Below are positions 1-9,745 of a stretch of 21,597 nucleotides of DNA, one piece after another. The notes below the pieces were generated by a model that saw only the letters and a program-made list of their open reading frames with translations, was not told the origin of the DNA and made no database searches. Every line of letters starts with the position of its first letter. Within the stretch, counting starts at the first letter, position 1. Source of the DNA: Euplotes cf. woodruffi 2 WChen-2021 (lineage: Eukaryota; Ciliophora; Spirotrichea; Euplotida; Euplotidae). The position numbers were made by a program, and so were the translations under genes. Where the stretch lies: the NCBI GenBank assembly GCA_021441665.1, contig JAGYYN010001676.1:1-21597 (forward strand), given 5' to 3'.

Positions 1-3000
1 CGAAAGTGAGATAAAAGCAGCAATAAAGAAAATGTGGTGAGCTTGATAAATATAAACAGCAGCATTCAACCTGACGATTGGTAAATTTATTTCTTAATTA
101 GTTCTAGAAATCAAATTAAGCACAATGAGAGCAGGAAGCAAAGAGAAACAGCTAACAAATACAAAAGCACAAATGATAAATCTTGATTTGATGAAAACAA
201 CCGCATTTGTGTAACTGATAACCAGATCAATATTCTTAATTCAACAATTTCAAATGAAGGTGAGGATTGGAATAAACATAATTTTGAATTTATTTTTAAA
301 TAGAAAACTGATATGATGAAAGCGTGTCTTGAGTCGAACTAAAGCCTCAGTTTGTCCATTATAAAAATAACGCGTCGTTATTCAAAGAAAAGCTAAAGTC
401 GAATAAAGCAAATTGAAAGAATACAAAGACAATTTCGAAGCTTACTAAATAAATCTTCGCGAAGGTACAAGTTGAGACATAATGACTCCAACACCTCGAC
501 TTTTAGAAACAAGTCCTGCGAGGCTAAGTCATTAAGCAAGTAGATCTAAGCCCAACTCGAAAATGAATTTGTCAAAGAGGAATATAAACGCACCGTTGCA
601 GAGCAAGTCTCTTCTCGAAATAAAAATAAAGCAGTCGAGGGGCTCTGTCCAGGCTGGTATTAATAAAAGCAATGGAAATGCGAGAAGTGAAAAAGACTTG
701 TTCCTTCAACAAGACATCAGCACGCCAAAGATCATTGAATCGATCAAAAAACTATATCAGGATAAAGTGCTAAAAAGGAAGCAGAAAGGTACGGGTTGAG
801 GATGATTTAAATTAGAAAAACGTGTATTGCAAGAACTAGAAATCGATACCTCAAAAAGGCATAAAAACAGCAACCATGATCTACTCGTTGACGTCGAAGT
901 AAGCTTGTAACTTATTCGATAGACTCTTCCAAAACAGATTCCAAGTCAGAAGTGAATTAAAACCCAAAGAGACCAAAAGGATTTTAGAGACAATAATAAA
1001 TCAGTTGAGACAGAAAAGCAAAAGTTGGTCAAGGACATCAAAAGCACGAGAAGTCGGGCTGCCCTTGGCCTCGATTTCCTTGAATTTAGGAAAGTTAAAC
1101 TCAAAGCTAATAAAAAACAAGATGCAAAGTAAGTTTTATTGGGAAATGTCACACAGGTTAAATCCAAAGAAAATTAAAAGAAAGCAGGATATCAAGGTAA
1201 GCTCGGTTTTATAATTTATTTTCTTTAGAAAATCAAAGACTCAAAAATTGTAAATATTAAAATCAAAGATTTTTGAGAAAAATCAAAATATAATATAAGT
1301 AAAACAACGCAGGATCCTAATATAACTGAAAATCATAACCAGAGCAGATCGATGGAGGATCTGAATAATTTAAAGAAAGCGAGACAAAGGTTAAATAAAA
1401 ACAGTAAAATCAGATACAAAATCAAACGAGAAATAAGCAGCAAAGAAATCAAAGTGTATATGGAGAATCAGAACAAAAAGAGGAAGTTTAAAGAAAAATT
1501 AGAACATTTAAAAGCGCAAAAAGAAAGCATAAAACTCAAAACTCAGCTTGAAGAGCTTGAAAGCTTCACGATGAAAAACCGAGTGAAAGTAAAGTTAAAA
1601 GACAGGACATATAATGGCATAATCTCTCAAAATACGCTGAATAAGATCAAAGATAAGACTGATAATCCATCTCACTATAAATCAAAGGCTTTAAGTAATA
1701 CTCCTTTATTAAACCCAATTTACTGAATGCTTTCAATTTTAGAAGAAAAAGATAGCAAGTACAACTCATCTAACGTTGATGCTGAGCAGGAAGAATGACC
1801 GTATCGGCAAGCATCAGTCTCTGACATCAACACAAATAGAGATCAAAAGCTCTCAATAAAATTTAAGTACAAAAGCCAGTCGAATAAATTTAGAAGAAAA
1901 GACAAGTCTCTTGAAGAACTCAAGGAATGATTGCAGAAGCAAGTCGATAGGTTTAAAGTTTCTAAAAATGGAGAGATCAAGCTCAAATCAGTAATTTTTC
2001 ATCATTAATTCACAGAAGGAAAAGGCTGCCAAAGGCAAGAATACAACGAGGAATCATTCTCATCGCTCGAAGAAGGCAAAGTACACTTCACAGTCGCCGA
2101 CGGCAAGAGGAAATATGGTGAAGGACAAATTGGCTAAGCCTTTTAAAAGCAAAAGTGTAACGAATCTTCATTCGAGAAGACCAAAGACCAGAAGGACAAA
2201 GCAAAGCCAGAAAGAGACAGTCACTGAAGGTAAGACTCCACTGAATATACTTTAGCGGCAACAGTTATTCAAAAGCATTGGAGAACCAGAAAACAACAAA
2301 TCAAAAATGAAAATAATGCCAATTATGTAAATATTAGAAATATGATTTAGGATTTTATTTAGCAAAATACTTTTTTTATTAACAAATTAATAATTTTTTA
2401 TTTTTAGTGATATTTAAAAATAAAATTTTACTTATTACAAGTTTATGATTTTAGGATGCTCCTGAACCGGTTGTTGAAACATTGCCACTTCAAAGAAACT
2501 CAGACCAAGGGAGCGTCCAGTCTAGAAGAAAGCTGAAGCACAGCTTCAGCTTCGGTATGGACTTTCAAATCCCTTCTGCTCACTGAAGCAACGCAATGTT
2601 CGGATGAGTCAAGCAGCCAAATCAAGATGTAAATTCAGCTAGATTTGTTGAGCCAGCAAAAGATACTAAAATTCAAGAGTCTCAGTTCGAAATAAAGGGA
2701 TTTAATGACTGGTAGGTGATTTAGTTATTTTTAATTAGTACGTTTTTAACATGAGATTTAAATACTAAAATAGATCAAAATATTTAATTTATTAATAAAA
2801 TTTTAATTGATTTGTTTAGTCGATTAAGTACTGATGATCTTCATCGAAAGAAACAAGTGAAAGAGAACGAAGAATTTGAATCTATAAAATCTGAAGTCCA
2901 CAATGAAGACAAGTATATTGAAGCAGAATACGTGTCGTTTCGAAGCAAAGATGTCCATCCGGATCTGTAATTTTATAATATAATACTATCAGGAGTAATA

Positions 3001-5858
3001 AAACAGTAGAAGAGATCAGTGGTTTTGATACTTTTGCAAAGGATAAACTAGAAGTAAGTCTATTATTAAGCTCGTCCTTATTATTTTAGATGAAACTTAA
3101 CAATCTACCTGACATCAAAGCTGAAGACTATCAGTCTGAAAAAGATGCGAACGAAAGTGACATATTGCTAAAACCAAGAGATTCACATGAGTTCTATCCA
3201 TGCCAAATACCAAAGCTGTATTACCAAAACTTTCCAAGTACATTTGCAATCTCGAAACAAACTCAAGGCATTCAAAAATAATTTAAAGTTACCAAATTCA
3301 GTTTATGAATCAAATAAAATCCAAATTCGAAAGTCTTGATCAGAGATCGAGAAGGATGCAAGAGCATCTTACAACTACGAAGTCAGTAATTCTTGCGACT
3401 TCCACAATATGCAAAGTTTCAAGTCGAAATGAGAGCCACTTGTTGACGAAGAAAAGAAGCCGACAGATAACAGTAGTTATTTGCTAAGCACTCCTCCTTC
3501 TCTCAATCTCGATATCAGCTTCGATGAGTCTCAATACCACAATGAAGATCTAATTGTAGGCGAGCTGATACTGGAGGATTTGCAGTGAGAACAGTCTCAA
3601 GAAAATGAGGTGACAAGCCAGTATAATGAATCTCAACGTAAGATTCCTAACTAAGAATTTGTAGCACAGACAGAACTTATTCAAACAGCGGAGATCATCA
3701 AGCTTTTCGCGAAAGAAGAAAGCTGCCAAGCTGACAAGGCAAAGACGGGTCTGACTTCGGATCACAAAAGCAACCAGAGCATTAATGAAGATCGATGCAT
3801 GGCTTACTCAAAAGGATTTCAGATCAAACACAAAGACGAAGTAGCGATCGCAAGTCAAAAACCACTTGTAGAGTATAAAAGAATGGATATGCAACGTCAA
3901 GTAGATGAACTTCATTTGGTGTCTTATAATAATTTTATGATTGAGCCTAAATCACACAAAAACACGAATTGTAATGAACATAGACGTCTTATAAATGAAA
4001 AGTGGATTAGCAAGAACTTCAAAACGATATCAGACGACTCGAGGTAGCTTTAAACAATTTACATTTAGCGCATTTAAAAAGCAAAAGAAGTGGTCTTTAC
4101 CAGCGATTTCTTCTTCACATATATCAAACGAAAAAGTTAGGCAGCTGTTGCAAAAGTGCTCTCCTCAGTAAGTCAGTATTTGCGATAGAGTTAATAGTAT
4201 TTAGTAGCGATTCATGATCAATCGACACATTTTCAGATCGAACAAAAGAACATTATAAGATAGTCAACGACATGCAAGAAAATATACGGTTCATCAAGTC
4301 TCACAGATCAATCGGAGAGCTGCTCTAAGAACCGACAGTAGCTGTTCTGCGATTAACACATTCAACCCATCAAGAGACAACGATAGCATTGAGAACAACA
4401 CCTACACACCAGAGAACCTTTTTGAAGATAAGCGAGACTTAACTTACGTCCAGACAATTGCAGATGAGATTTATGCACTTATATTAGCTGATGCATTTGC
4501 AAATGGAACTTTGCTGAGAAGAAACCCTCCTTCGTCTGATAATTCACCACGAAAGCTAAAAATGTGATTCGAAACGAGACCTGTAAACAACTGGCTTTCA
4601 CCGAGAGAGTTTGAGCACAAGTCAATATTTGATGAAAAGACCGATGAACTAAGATTTAATGACTATCTCAGCCCGAGCGTTGAAGACCTGAGCAACACGC
4701 CTTACTCTCATCTCAATGTTGATATTAAGTCCAACCTTGACGACCCTGACTCTGAGTCGAACAACAGCGACGAGATGATGAAGAACTTCTTGATCATAAA
4801 AGACTATGAAATGAATAGAGATCGAGGCTTTAAGCAAAAACTCGATTCTAGATTTTTATATCAATTTATGGAATGAATTTTAGAAAAGATTTTAACCAAA
4901 TCTGACCTGTTTCTAATGGCCTTTTGAAAACCAATCAAAGTCGATCCTTTTGAAGAGTTATGAAAACTTAGATTCGAAAGCAAAATAGAAAATCCATTGC
5001 TTGACCCACGAACATCTGTTTTGACTTTCAGTTTATTTAGTAAGTTGCACTAATTATCAAAAAGTAACTTTATGATAGATTGGTACTATGAATGACTTCT
5101 TAAATAATCTGGCTTATCTTTTCTCAAAAATATTACTTAAACTCAGTTTTTCTGCAATAATCAAGCAAAAACAATATAGATGCAATTGGAAAATTTCTAG
5201 TTACAAATGACAACAACTGCCCAATATGAGGGCAACAATTTGAGGTTGATTCAAAAGCGGATTCAAGCACCGACAAAAGCCATTGATTCTGAAAGCAAAT
5301 CAATAGTGTAAGTTTTTCTCAGTCATCATGCGCGCAGAGAGACAAGCTATCGATATTTAATGACTCAAAGTTGTCGCACTTCAAAGCGATATTTGACGGA
5401 ATCAACGAGCAAATTAACAAGTGAAGGCCTTGCGGAGTGAAAGGTCAGTCTATGCCGTGGGTCAAAGAGAAAAGCCTCACCACATTGTACACAAAGAGCA
5501 TTGTATGGCTTATCTATGGTCTAATTGCTAATTTATCTGTAGAATAATATCGTTGACTCCATCCGCATGCAACTGTTCGAACTCAACGAAATCAAAGCAG
5601 GTATTGGATACTCTCTTAAACATAGGCCCCCATCCATGAAATGACTGATACAACAACGATGACTTCAGCGAAGAGTTCTTCGCTGACATCCGCGAGAAAA
5701 GACTATGAAATCTGCTAACGTATGATATTCAATCTGAAGAAAAAGAAATGTGGCTCGACTGAGAGTGGGAAGAAGTCCAGGTCAAGCTTGACTTAGCAGA
5801 TATCATATTCGATCACTTAATCGAAGAGACTATCCTTGTCGTTGACCAAATTAACTAA
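1..5858 (+). CDS. Large IQ-motif / DUF4378-like cytoskeletal-type protein, 5' partial
   Basis: Model: 1-80, 108-259, 304-449, 451-540, 542-898, 923-1128, 1157-1196, 1229-1990, 2016-2229, 2256-2326, 2455-2711, 2820-2966, 2993-3053, 3090-3278, 3280-3637, 3665-4043, 4069-4167, 4205-4325, 4328-5039, 5180-5502, 5543-5600, 5626-5858. This sums to 1685 in-phase codons, so at least 1684 residues; the start lies outside the window. Seen: a long, basic, Ser/Asn/Lys-rich region; an IQ-like segment (ATVIQKHWRTRK, about 2261-2296); and a conserved-looking C-terminus containing HFKAIFDGINEQ, CGVKGQSMPW and WEEVQVKLDLADIIFDHLIEE. That C-terminus resembles DUF4378 of plant TRM/LONGIFOLIA proteins and related ciliate proteins, which suggests a microtubule or centrosome role (inference). 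Frameshifts are placed at AAA-TAA (450), AAG-TAG (541), AAA-TAA (3279) and CTC-TAA (4326, +2). Alternatives: one 96-nt intron (4168-4263) would avoid the +2 shift, and the 140-nt intron 5040-5179 could instead be a 39-nt intron plus AAA-TAA at 5102. The exon assignment is solid overall and uncertain at those two places. Confidence 0.85.
447..452 (+). promoter_or_regulatory. +1 frameshift site AAA-TAA
   Basis: The frame ending ...TISKLTK meets TAA at 450-452. Skipping T450 continues as KSSRRYKLRHNDSNTSTFR. AAA followed by TAA is the most common euplotid shift site. Confidence 0.75.
538..543 (+). promoter_or_regulatory. +1 frameshift site AAG-TAG
   Basis: The frame ...AKSLSK meets TAG at 541-543. 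A +1 shift enters the long open frame running to the splice donor at 899. AAG is a less usual slip codon than AAA. No GT-AG intron that restores the frame was seen nearby. Confidence 0.6.
2256..2326 (+). other. Exon encoding an IQ-like calmodulin-binding motif
   Basis: This short exon lies between a 26-nt and a 128-nt intron and encodes AATVIQKHWRTRKQQIK. It fits the IQ pattern of a branched residue, Q, spaced Arg/Lys and aromatic residues. An IQ motif would let calmodulin or a calmodulin-like light chain bind this protein. Confidence 0.55.
3276..3281 (+). promoter_or_regulatory. +1 frameshift site AAA-TAA
   Basis: The exon that begins in phase at 3090 ends ...QTQGIQK with TAA at 3279-3281. 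The +1 frame reads NLKLPNSVYESNK onward for about 119 codons to a good donor at 3638. Confidence 0.8.
4323..4328 (+). promoter_or_regulatory. Possible +2 frameshift site CTC-TAA
   Basis: After the 37-nt intron 4168-4204 the reading ...HRSIGELL stops at TAA 4326-4328. The next clear coding frame (RTDSSCSAINTFNPS) is +2. An alternative 96-nt intron (4168-4263) reaches the same frame with no shift but gives a less protein-like segment. Confidence 0.4.
5040..5179 (+). other. Probable 140-nt intron, or a short intron plus a frameshift
   Basis: The donor GTAAGT is strong. Using the acceptor at 5178-5179 joins LTFSLF to NAIGKFLVTND in phase without a frameshift. Using the acceptor at 5077-5078 gives NWYYECLLK and then AAA-TAA, and then needs another intron with a weak GTTTTT donor. 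The long intron is simpler. Confidence 0.55.
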
Positions 5859-6270
5859 AATTTCAATAAAATTTGCTTTTGAGTGTTTCAATATTCACAT
5901 AGTTTTAATGACCTATATTGTTCCGTGTTTTTATTGATTTTCAAAAGTATTTTTGAGACAAATAAAAATCATTTTGAACTGTCTGCTTTTTTTAGACAGA
6001 TAAAGTGAATTGAGTATTTATGTAAAATCTTAAACATGCAAGTGAGAAATGCTATTCAATGCAGATTGAATTTAAACCATCCCAGCTTTATAATTTCTGA
6101 CTTAGTCAAGTATATAATTTTAAATTTTATATTTAAATAAATCAAGGATTTATTTAATTCGGATTATCGGCTGCCTTTAAATTTTTAATATTAAATAGTG
6201 CAATTATTTTATAAACAATAACTCAAGCGTCGCTTATTGAACTTGAATACATTCCAAATTTGAAGTCCAA
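5859..6270. other. Intergenic spacer with poly(A) signal and E-Cbs-like motifs
   Basis: AATAAA at 5865-5870 directly follows the stop of the large gene. On the minus strand, TATTGAAATT (5859-5868) and TATTGAAACA (5884-5893) fit the Euplotes crassus chromosome breakage consensus HATTGAAaHH. A plus-strand copy, TATTGAACTT, lies at 6235-6244 beside the 3' end of the next gene. Such short AT-rich motifs also arise by chance. No other gene is seen here. Confidence 0.35.
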
Positions 6271-6807
6271 TTAGAGCTGTTGGTCTTGCTTGCTTGCAAC
6301 TGATTCCTTTTGCTCTCCAGATCTTTGCTCGAAAAAGTCGCTAAAGTTTTGGATTCTATCGTTGCTTGCGTTATTATTAACCAAAGTTTTTTTGCTTTGG
6401 GTGCCAGAGCTTAACTGATTGAGAAATTTATCTTTATTCTTAATCACTTCTTTAAGATTGCTCTTTTTACCTTTGCTCTTGATATTAGCCTTGAGCCACT
6501 GGTCGTATTCTTCTGCTCTGTCCACAGTGTCATGTCTTGGCATCTGGCTATAGGCGATCTGGGTTGGGCTTCTTTGGTTCATATCGACCTCCTCTTCATC
6601 AGTTATGTCAGGGTTGCCTCCAAATCGAGGGACTGAGAAGCTAAATAGATTAAGTTAAAGTCGTTACAAATCATCGGGAACACTTGGGGCATCTCCAGAC
6701 TTTATGCCAGTTATCTTGAAGCTTCCGGGTCTTTGAGAGCTTGTGTCTCAGTCTCTTTGGCTAAATATTTGCTGTTAGGCAATCGAATAAGTGGTAGTTT
6801 TTAGCAT
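6271..6807 (-). CDS. Small hydrophilic protein of unknown function, 5' reading unresolved
   Basis: The firm part is 6640-6271, joined through a 27-nt intron (6641-6667) to an exon ending at 6668. It reads DAPSVPDDFFSVPRFGG, then NPDITDEEEVDMNQRSP, and ends ...SVASKQDQQL-TAA. The only nearby ATG in that frame (6805-6807) opens MLKTTTYSIA and meets TAA at 6775-6777. Two readings remain. (a) +1 at GCC-TAA followed by +2 at AGA-TAA (6711-6716) gives a 168-residue protein. (b) The same frame is simply read through the TAA (QQIFSQRDCDTSSQRPGSF). Both are protein-like. The protein has no membrane segment and no family I recognise. Confidence 0.6.
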
Positions 6808-7193
6808 TTTGTTATTGATATATTATACATCAGTTTAAGAGCTTATTCTATAGGCATCTTTCTGTTGTATATATACTAAATTAGCAATTGATATTTGATC
6901 ATCTTATCAACACAAATAGTTTGAGTACAACTAAATTAATACTTTATTCTTTATTCAGTCTTCTACTAAAAAATTAGTAAAATGATCAAAGATTACAAAC
7001 TAATCACAAGGCTGAAGAATAAATTAATGGTATGTTTAAGACTAATACTCTTCAATCGATTTACATTACAATTCAAATGGTAAAGTTTAGCCAATCTTGA
7101 TTTCACCATGATGTTCAAGTCCATATCATGTGTTAAAAATTAAAAACTGGAATATTAGGTTTATTGATGATTTAATTAAGCTAAATAATTAGA
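6808..7193. other. Intergenic spacer between a minus-strand gene start and the channel gene's 3' end
   Basis: It holds a TATATATAC run near 6868-6877, upstream of the small minus-strand gene and a possible TATA element. The part next to the channel (7087-7193) could be a last channel exon if the 23-nt GTATGT...TAG segment at 7181-7203 is spliced. Nothing else is recognised. Confidence 0.3.
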
Positions 7194-8627
7194 TTAAACA
7201 TACCTTTTTAACATCTGATATCACGATAAGATAACTTCGTTCATCTTTGCCATTTTGACGTTAATTTCAATCAACTCCATTCCTAAAATATCGACAGGGT
7301 CTTCTTTTTCTTCGTCTAGTTTCTGAATTTGACTCGAGACCTCTTTGAATTTAGCAAGTCTTCTTAGTAGAGTTTTCTCTGCCTTTAGCTTTGTTTTAAA
7401 CTTTCTCTTATCATTTAAAGGCGACTCTGGGTCGTCTTGTTGAAGTTTTGCATTTTTCTTCATTTTCTTCTGAATGACTCTGTATTTTAAAGCTGCAACT
7501 ACAGAAGTCGCTGCTTTTTTGACGAGTCTTAAGTTGTAAAAGGCTTTGCTTTCTTTCTTGTTTAACGAAAGGATGCCTCCGACTGAAACAATCAGCAATG
7601 ACATAATGAAGGCTCCCCAAAAGCTTGTCAAAATAGATATCGACTTTCCTATTTTCGAAACACAAGTTATATCTCCATAACCGACGGTCGTGATCGTTGT
7701 GATCGTGAAGTAAATATTGTTGAAGAATGACTCAAATCTGTAGTTCTCAACTTCTAGCTGCGCCGGTCTGTCACCGATCCTTATCAGGTAAGAGAACAGC
7801 ACGATTGACGACATTAGAGTTATGACGACTGTTGGTCCTGGATACAGCAGAAGGTAGCATTTGTACACCCATCTTGTATTCGCAGTGAATCCGTATCTCT
7901 CACAATGTAACTTTGCATAGGGGTCAGAATACTGAGAGTGGTTAAACACATTTCTAATTACAATGTAGATCCTTAAGAACATAAATAACAGCAAGAAGTC
8001 AGAGATAAGGTACGTTGGATAAACTAACACCATTCCGTCTGAAGTTTGATTATACTCTTCAACTTCAATCATCCAGTCGAGGAAAGGAACAGGCTGAATT
8101 GTTAGAATTATAAGATCAAATATCAAATTAGATGAGATGTATCTCTTCCTTCTGTTATTTCCTCATCGCATTAGTATAGTCATTATTGTAGACTCGGTTT
8201 CTGATTTCTTTTGGAATCTCGAGGTTTTGCCACTTCCTCTTAATATGATAGCGAAGGAGCAAGAAGATAACAGAAAGAGCCCAAGTTCCAACCATGACAA
8301 GTCTCATGACACTTCTCTCGATTTCATGGATGTCTCTTTTCGAGTGGTCAGATTTAAACCCCAGTTCATATTCAACTCAGGCGAGGATCAGTCCCAAAAA
8401 TGTGAAGAAGGCTGACGCAAGGTCAAACCTCATCCAGACTTTGTACAACTTATCGTGTCTTCTCATCAAATCGACGAAGATCTGGTTGCGTTCCTGATTG
8501 TCCATAGAAAGCCTAGCAACACTTTTATAGTTAATCATCGACGCAGTTAGCTTTTTGCTCTTTTTAATCGGAATGTTGATGTCGTTGGTGTTTCCTATAC
8601 TGTCTCTTTTTATAACACAAATCCGAT
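7194..8627 (-). CDS. SK/IK-type calcium-activated potassium channel, six transmembrane
   Basis: A plasma-membrane K+ channel. In order: S1 (FFTFLGLILACVEYEL, with Cys from TGA), S2 (LVMVGTWALSVIFLLL), S3 (LIFDLIILTIQPVPF), S4/S4-S5 (FLRIYIVIRN, then NTRWVYKCYLLLYPGP, close to the SK pattern NTRFVMK...PG), S5, pore helix and filter (TTVGYGD), S6, and a calmodulin-binding-type helix (ESKAFYNLRLVKKAATSV) like the SK CaM-binding domain. Codon phase breaks at AAA-TAA (8155-8160) between S2 and S3; a +1 shift (skipping 8157) joins TNAMRK to NRRKRYISSNLIFDL, as homology demands. The stop is TAA 7194-7196. A GTATGT intron there could instead extend the C-terminus to about 7087. The extreme N-terminus is unresolved: 8627 is the inferred acceptor of a 5' intron. 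Confidence 0.9.
8155..8160 (-). promoter_or_regulatory. +1 frameshift site AAA-TAA inside the potassium channel
   Basis: This is the best-supported shift in the window. The frame upstream encodes SK S1-S2 and the frame downstream encodes SK S3 to the calmodulin-binding domain. The only break is at AAATAA, where omitting one T restores an SK-like S2-S3 linker. No GT-AG intron bridges the two frames. Confidence 0.88.
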
Positions 8628-8800
8628 CTTGTAAACAGATTAGTTATTTTTATTGATGTTTATTTGCTAAAACATGCAAAAAATATATTCTTCTCTGAAA
8701 TAAAAAATCTTCGATCAAAAAACCTAAAATTAAAGAATCTTGAGTGAAATAGCGACCTTAAATAACTTAGATTGGTGATTCGTCGATCAAGCAGATCCAT
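8628..8800 (-). other. Possible first exon and intron of the potassium channel
   Basis: ATG at 8798-8800 opens MDLLDRRITNL. Splicing from a weak donor (GTTATT at 8766) to the acceptor at 8628 keeps phase with the channel exon (RICVIKRDSIGNTND). The weak donor and lack of homology this far upstream make it tentative. Confidence 0.3.
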
Positions 8801-8952
8801 AATTTTAATGACTAAAATGTCTGTCACGAAAGACACACTTGAGGATATTTTAAAGTTGCAATTTTAATAAGATTTATCAGTTAGATATGTAGCCATTTTT
8901 ATCCAAAATCAACGTGTTAAAAATATTGATGTTTTAGTTATCTTATATCTTT

Positions 8953-9196
8953 TTAATTTACAGATAATAACCTCACGAAGTACAACATCAGCATCGAGAA
9001 CTTAAAATGAAGATTTTGAAGTGTTAGCAATAGAAATCCGTTGACTGCAAGAAAAAGAACTAAAATCACACAAAGATACAAAGACAAAGTACTGACTGTT
9101 AGTCGTTGAAAATGACCTTGCAGTAATAGAAGACATTCTGCGTTTGTTTTTGATCTCTTTCAACTTCTCGTCTTCGAGCAACTTCTCGGCTGACAT
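8953..9196 (-). CDS. 72-residue single-pass membrane protein
   Basis: Exons 9196-9117 and 9091-8953 flank a 25-nt intron (9092-9116) that carries CTAAC near its 3' end. Together they give 73 in-phase codons including TAA. The N-terminus is charged (MSAEKLLEDEKLKEIKNKRR). A hydrophobic helix follows (LYLCVILVLFLAVNGFLLL), then an amphipathic tail (NLHFKFSMLMLYFVRLLSVN). Unspliced reading loses the membrane helix, which supports the intron. It lies about 150 nt upstream of the channel's possible ATG, on the same strand. Family unknown; small organelle-membrane subunits have this form, but that is only a guess. Confidence 0.65.
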
Positions 9197-9317
9197 TTTT
9201 AATAGTAATATTAATTGTCTTATTGTTTATTTAATGCAGCCGAGCTTGATTTATTATTGAATATACTAAATTGCAATCGACTTTCGAAATGCATTTTATT
9301 TAGAAATTTTACTCTTA

Positions 9318-9745
9318 ATGAATCGATTCTATAAAAAAACACACACATAGAAAAAACTTTGACTAAGCCTTGACGTGTATTTGTAGAGCAAAAGTGCATA
9401 TTTCAATATTACAAAATGTAAGTCATATTCATTTCTGCTTCGGGTTGAGGAATCAATCAAGAGCTCAGGTTTTAAATGTTTAAAGTTAAATTCCTGTCAA
9501 AAACTATTCCAAAGGTATAATTCTTTATCTTTTTCTCTAAGAATTAATCAGATTTTTGGTATATTTAAAATCACTTTTAAGTCTTTGTCTAGAGGTCAAC
9601 GAAAAGCTCGGACCAAATCCGAAATAAAAGAATATCACTGTGGAATAGAAAAAGCATTATATTGGATGACAGTATTATAAAAGACTCACTAAGTAGCAAG
9701 TGGTTGATTCATAGTCTTCGAGTAAAGCTTTTAATTAAATATTAA
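9318..9745 (+). CDS. Possible small gene with dense +1 frameshifts
   Basis: The strongest part is the last exon, 9593-9745: 50 uninterrupted codons (RSTKSSDQIRNKRISLW... ending LRVKLLIKY-TAA), joined in phase 0 through a 78-nt intron (9515-9592, GTATAA...TTGTCTAG) to ...KVKFLSKTIPK. Upstream, ATG at 9318 reaches that exon only with +1 shifts at four successive stops (after ACA, GAC, ATG and GTT). Any AT-rich sequence can be followed this way, so the 5' half is weak. Another frame across the intron (LFQRGQRKARTKSEIKEYHC) is also open. It may be a gene remnant. Function unknown. Confidence 0.35.

Noticed and set aside
2327-2454. 128-nt AT-rich insertion as an eliminated sequence inside the large gene
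   Set aside because: It has GT...TTTTAG ends and keeps phase as an intron; no TA-repeat borders with terminal inverted repeats were seen.
7411-7665. Overlapping minus-strand frame within the potassium channel
   Set aside because: Shadow of the channel gene in another frame; no independent start, composition or homology.
8137-8497. Plus-strand frames opposite the channel S1-S3 region
   Set aside because: Antisense shadows of a well-supported channel exon.
9002-9116. Unspliced 64-residue version of the small membrane protein
   Set aside because: It reads through the 25-nt intron and ends in a low-quality tail; the spliced form yields a proper membrane helix and a TAA in phase.
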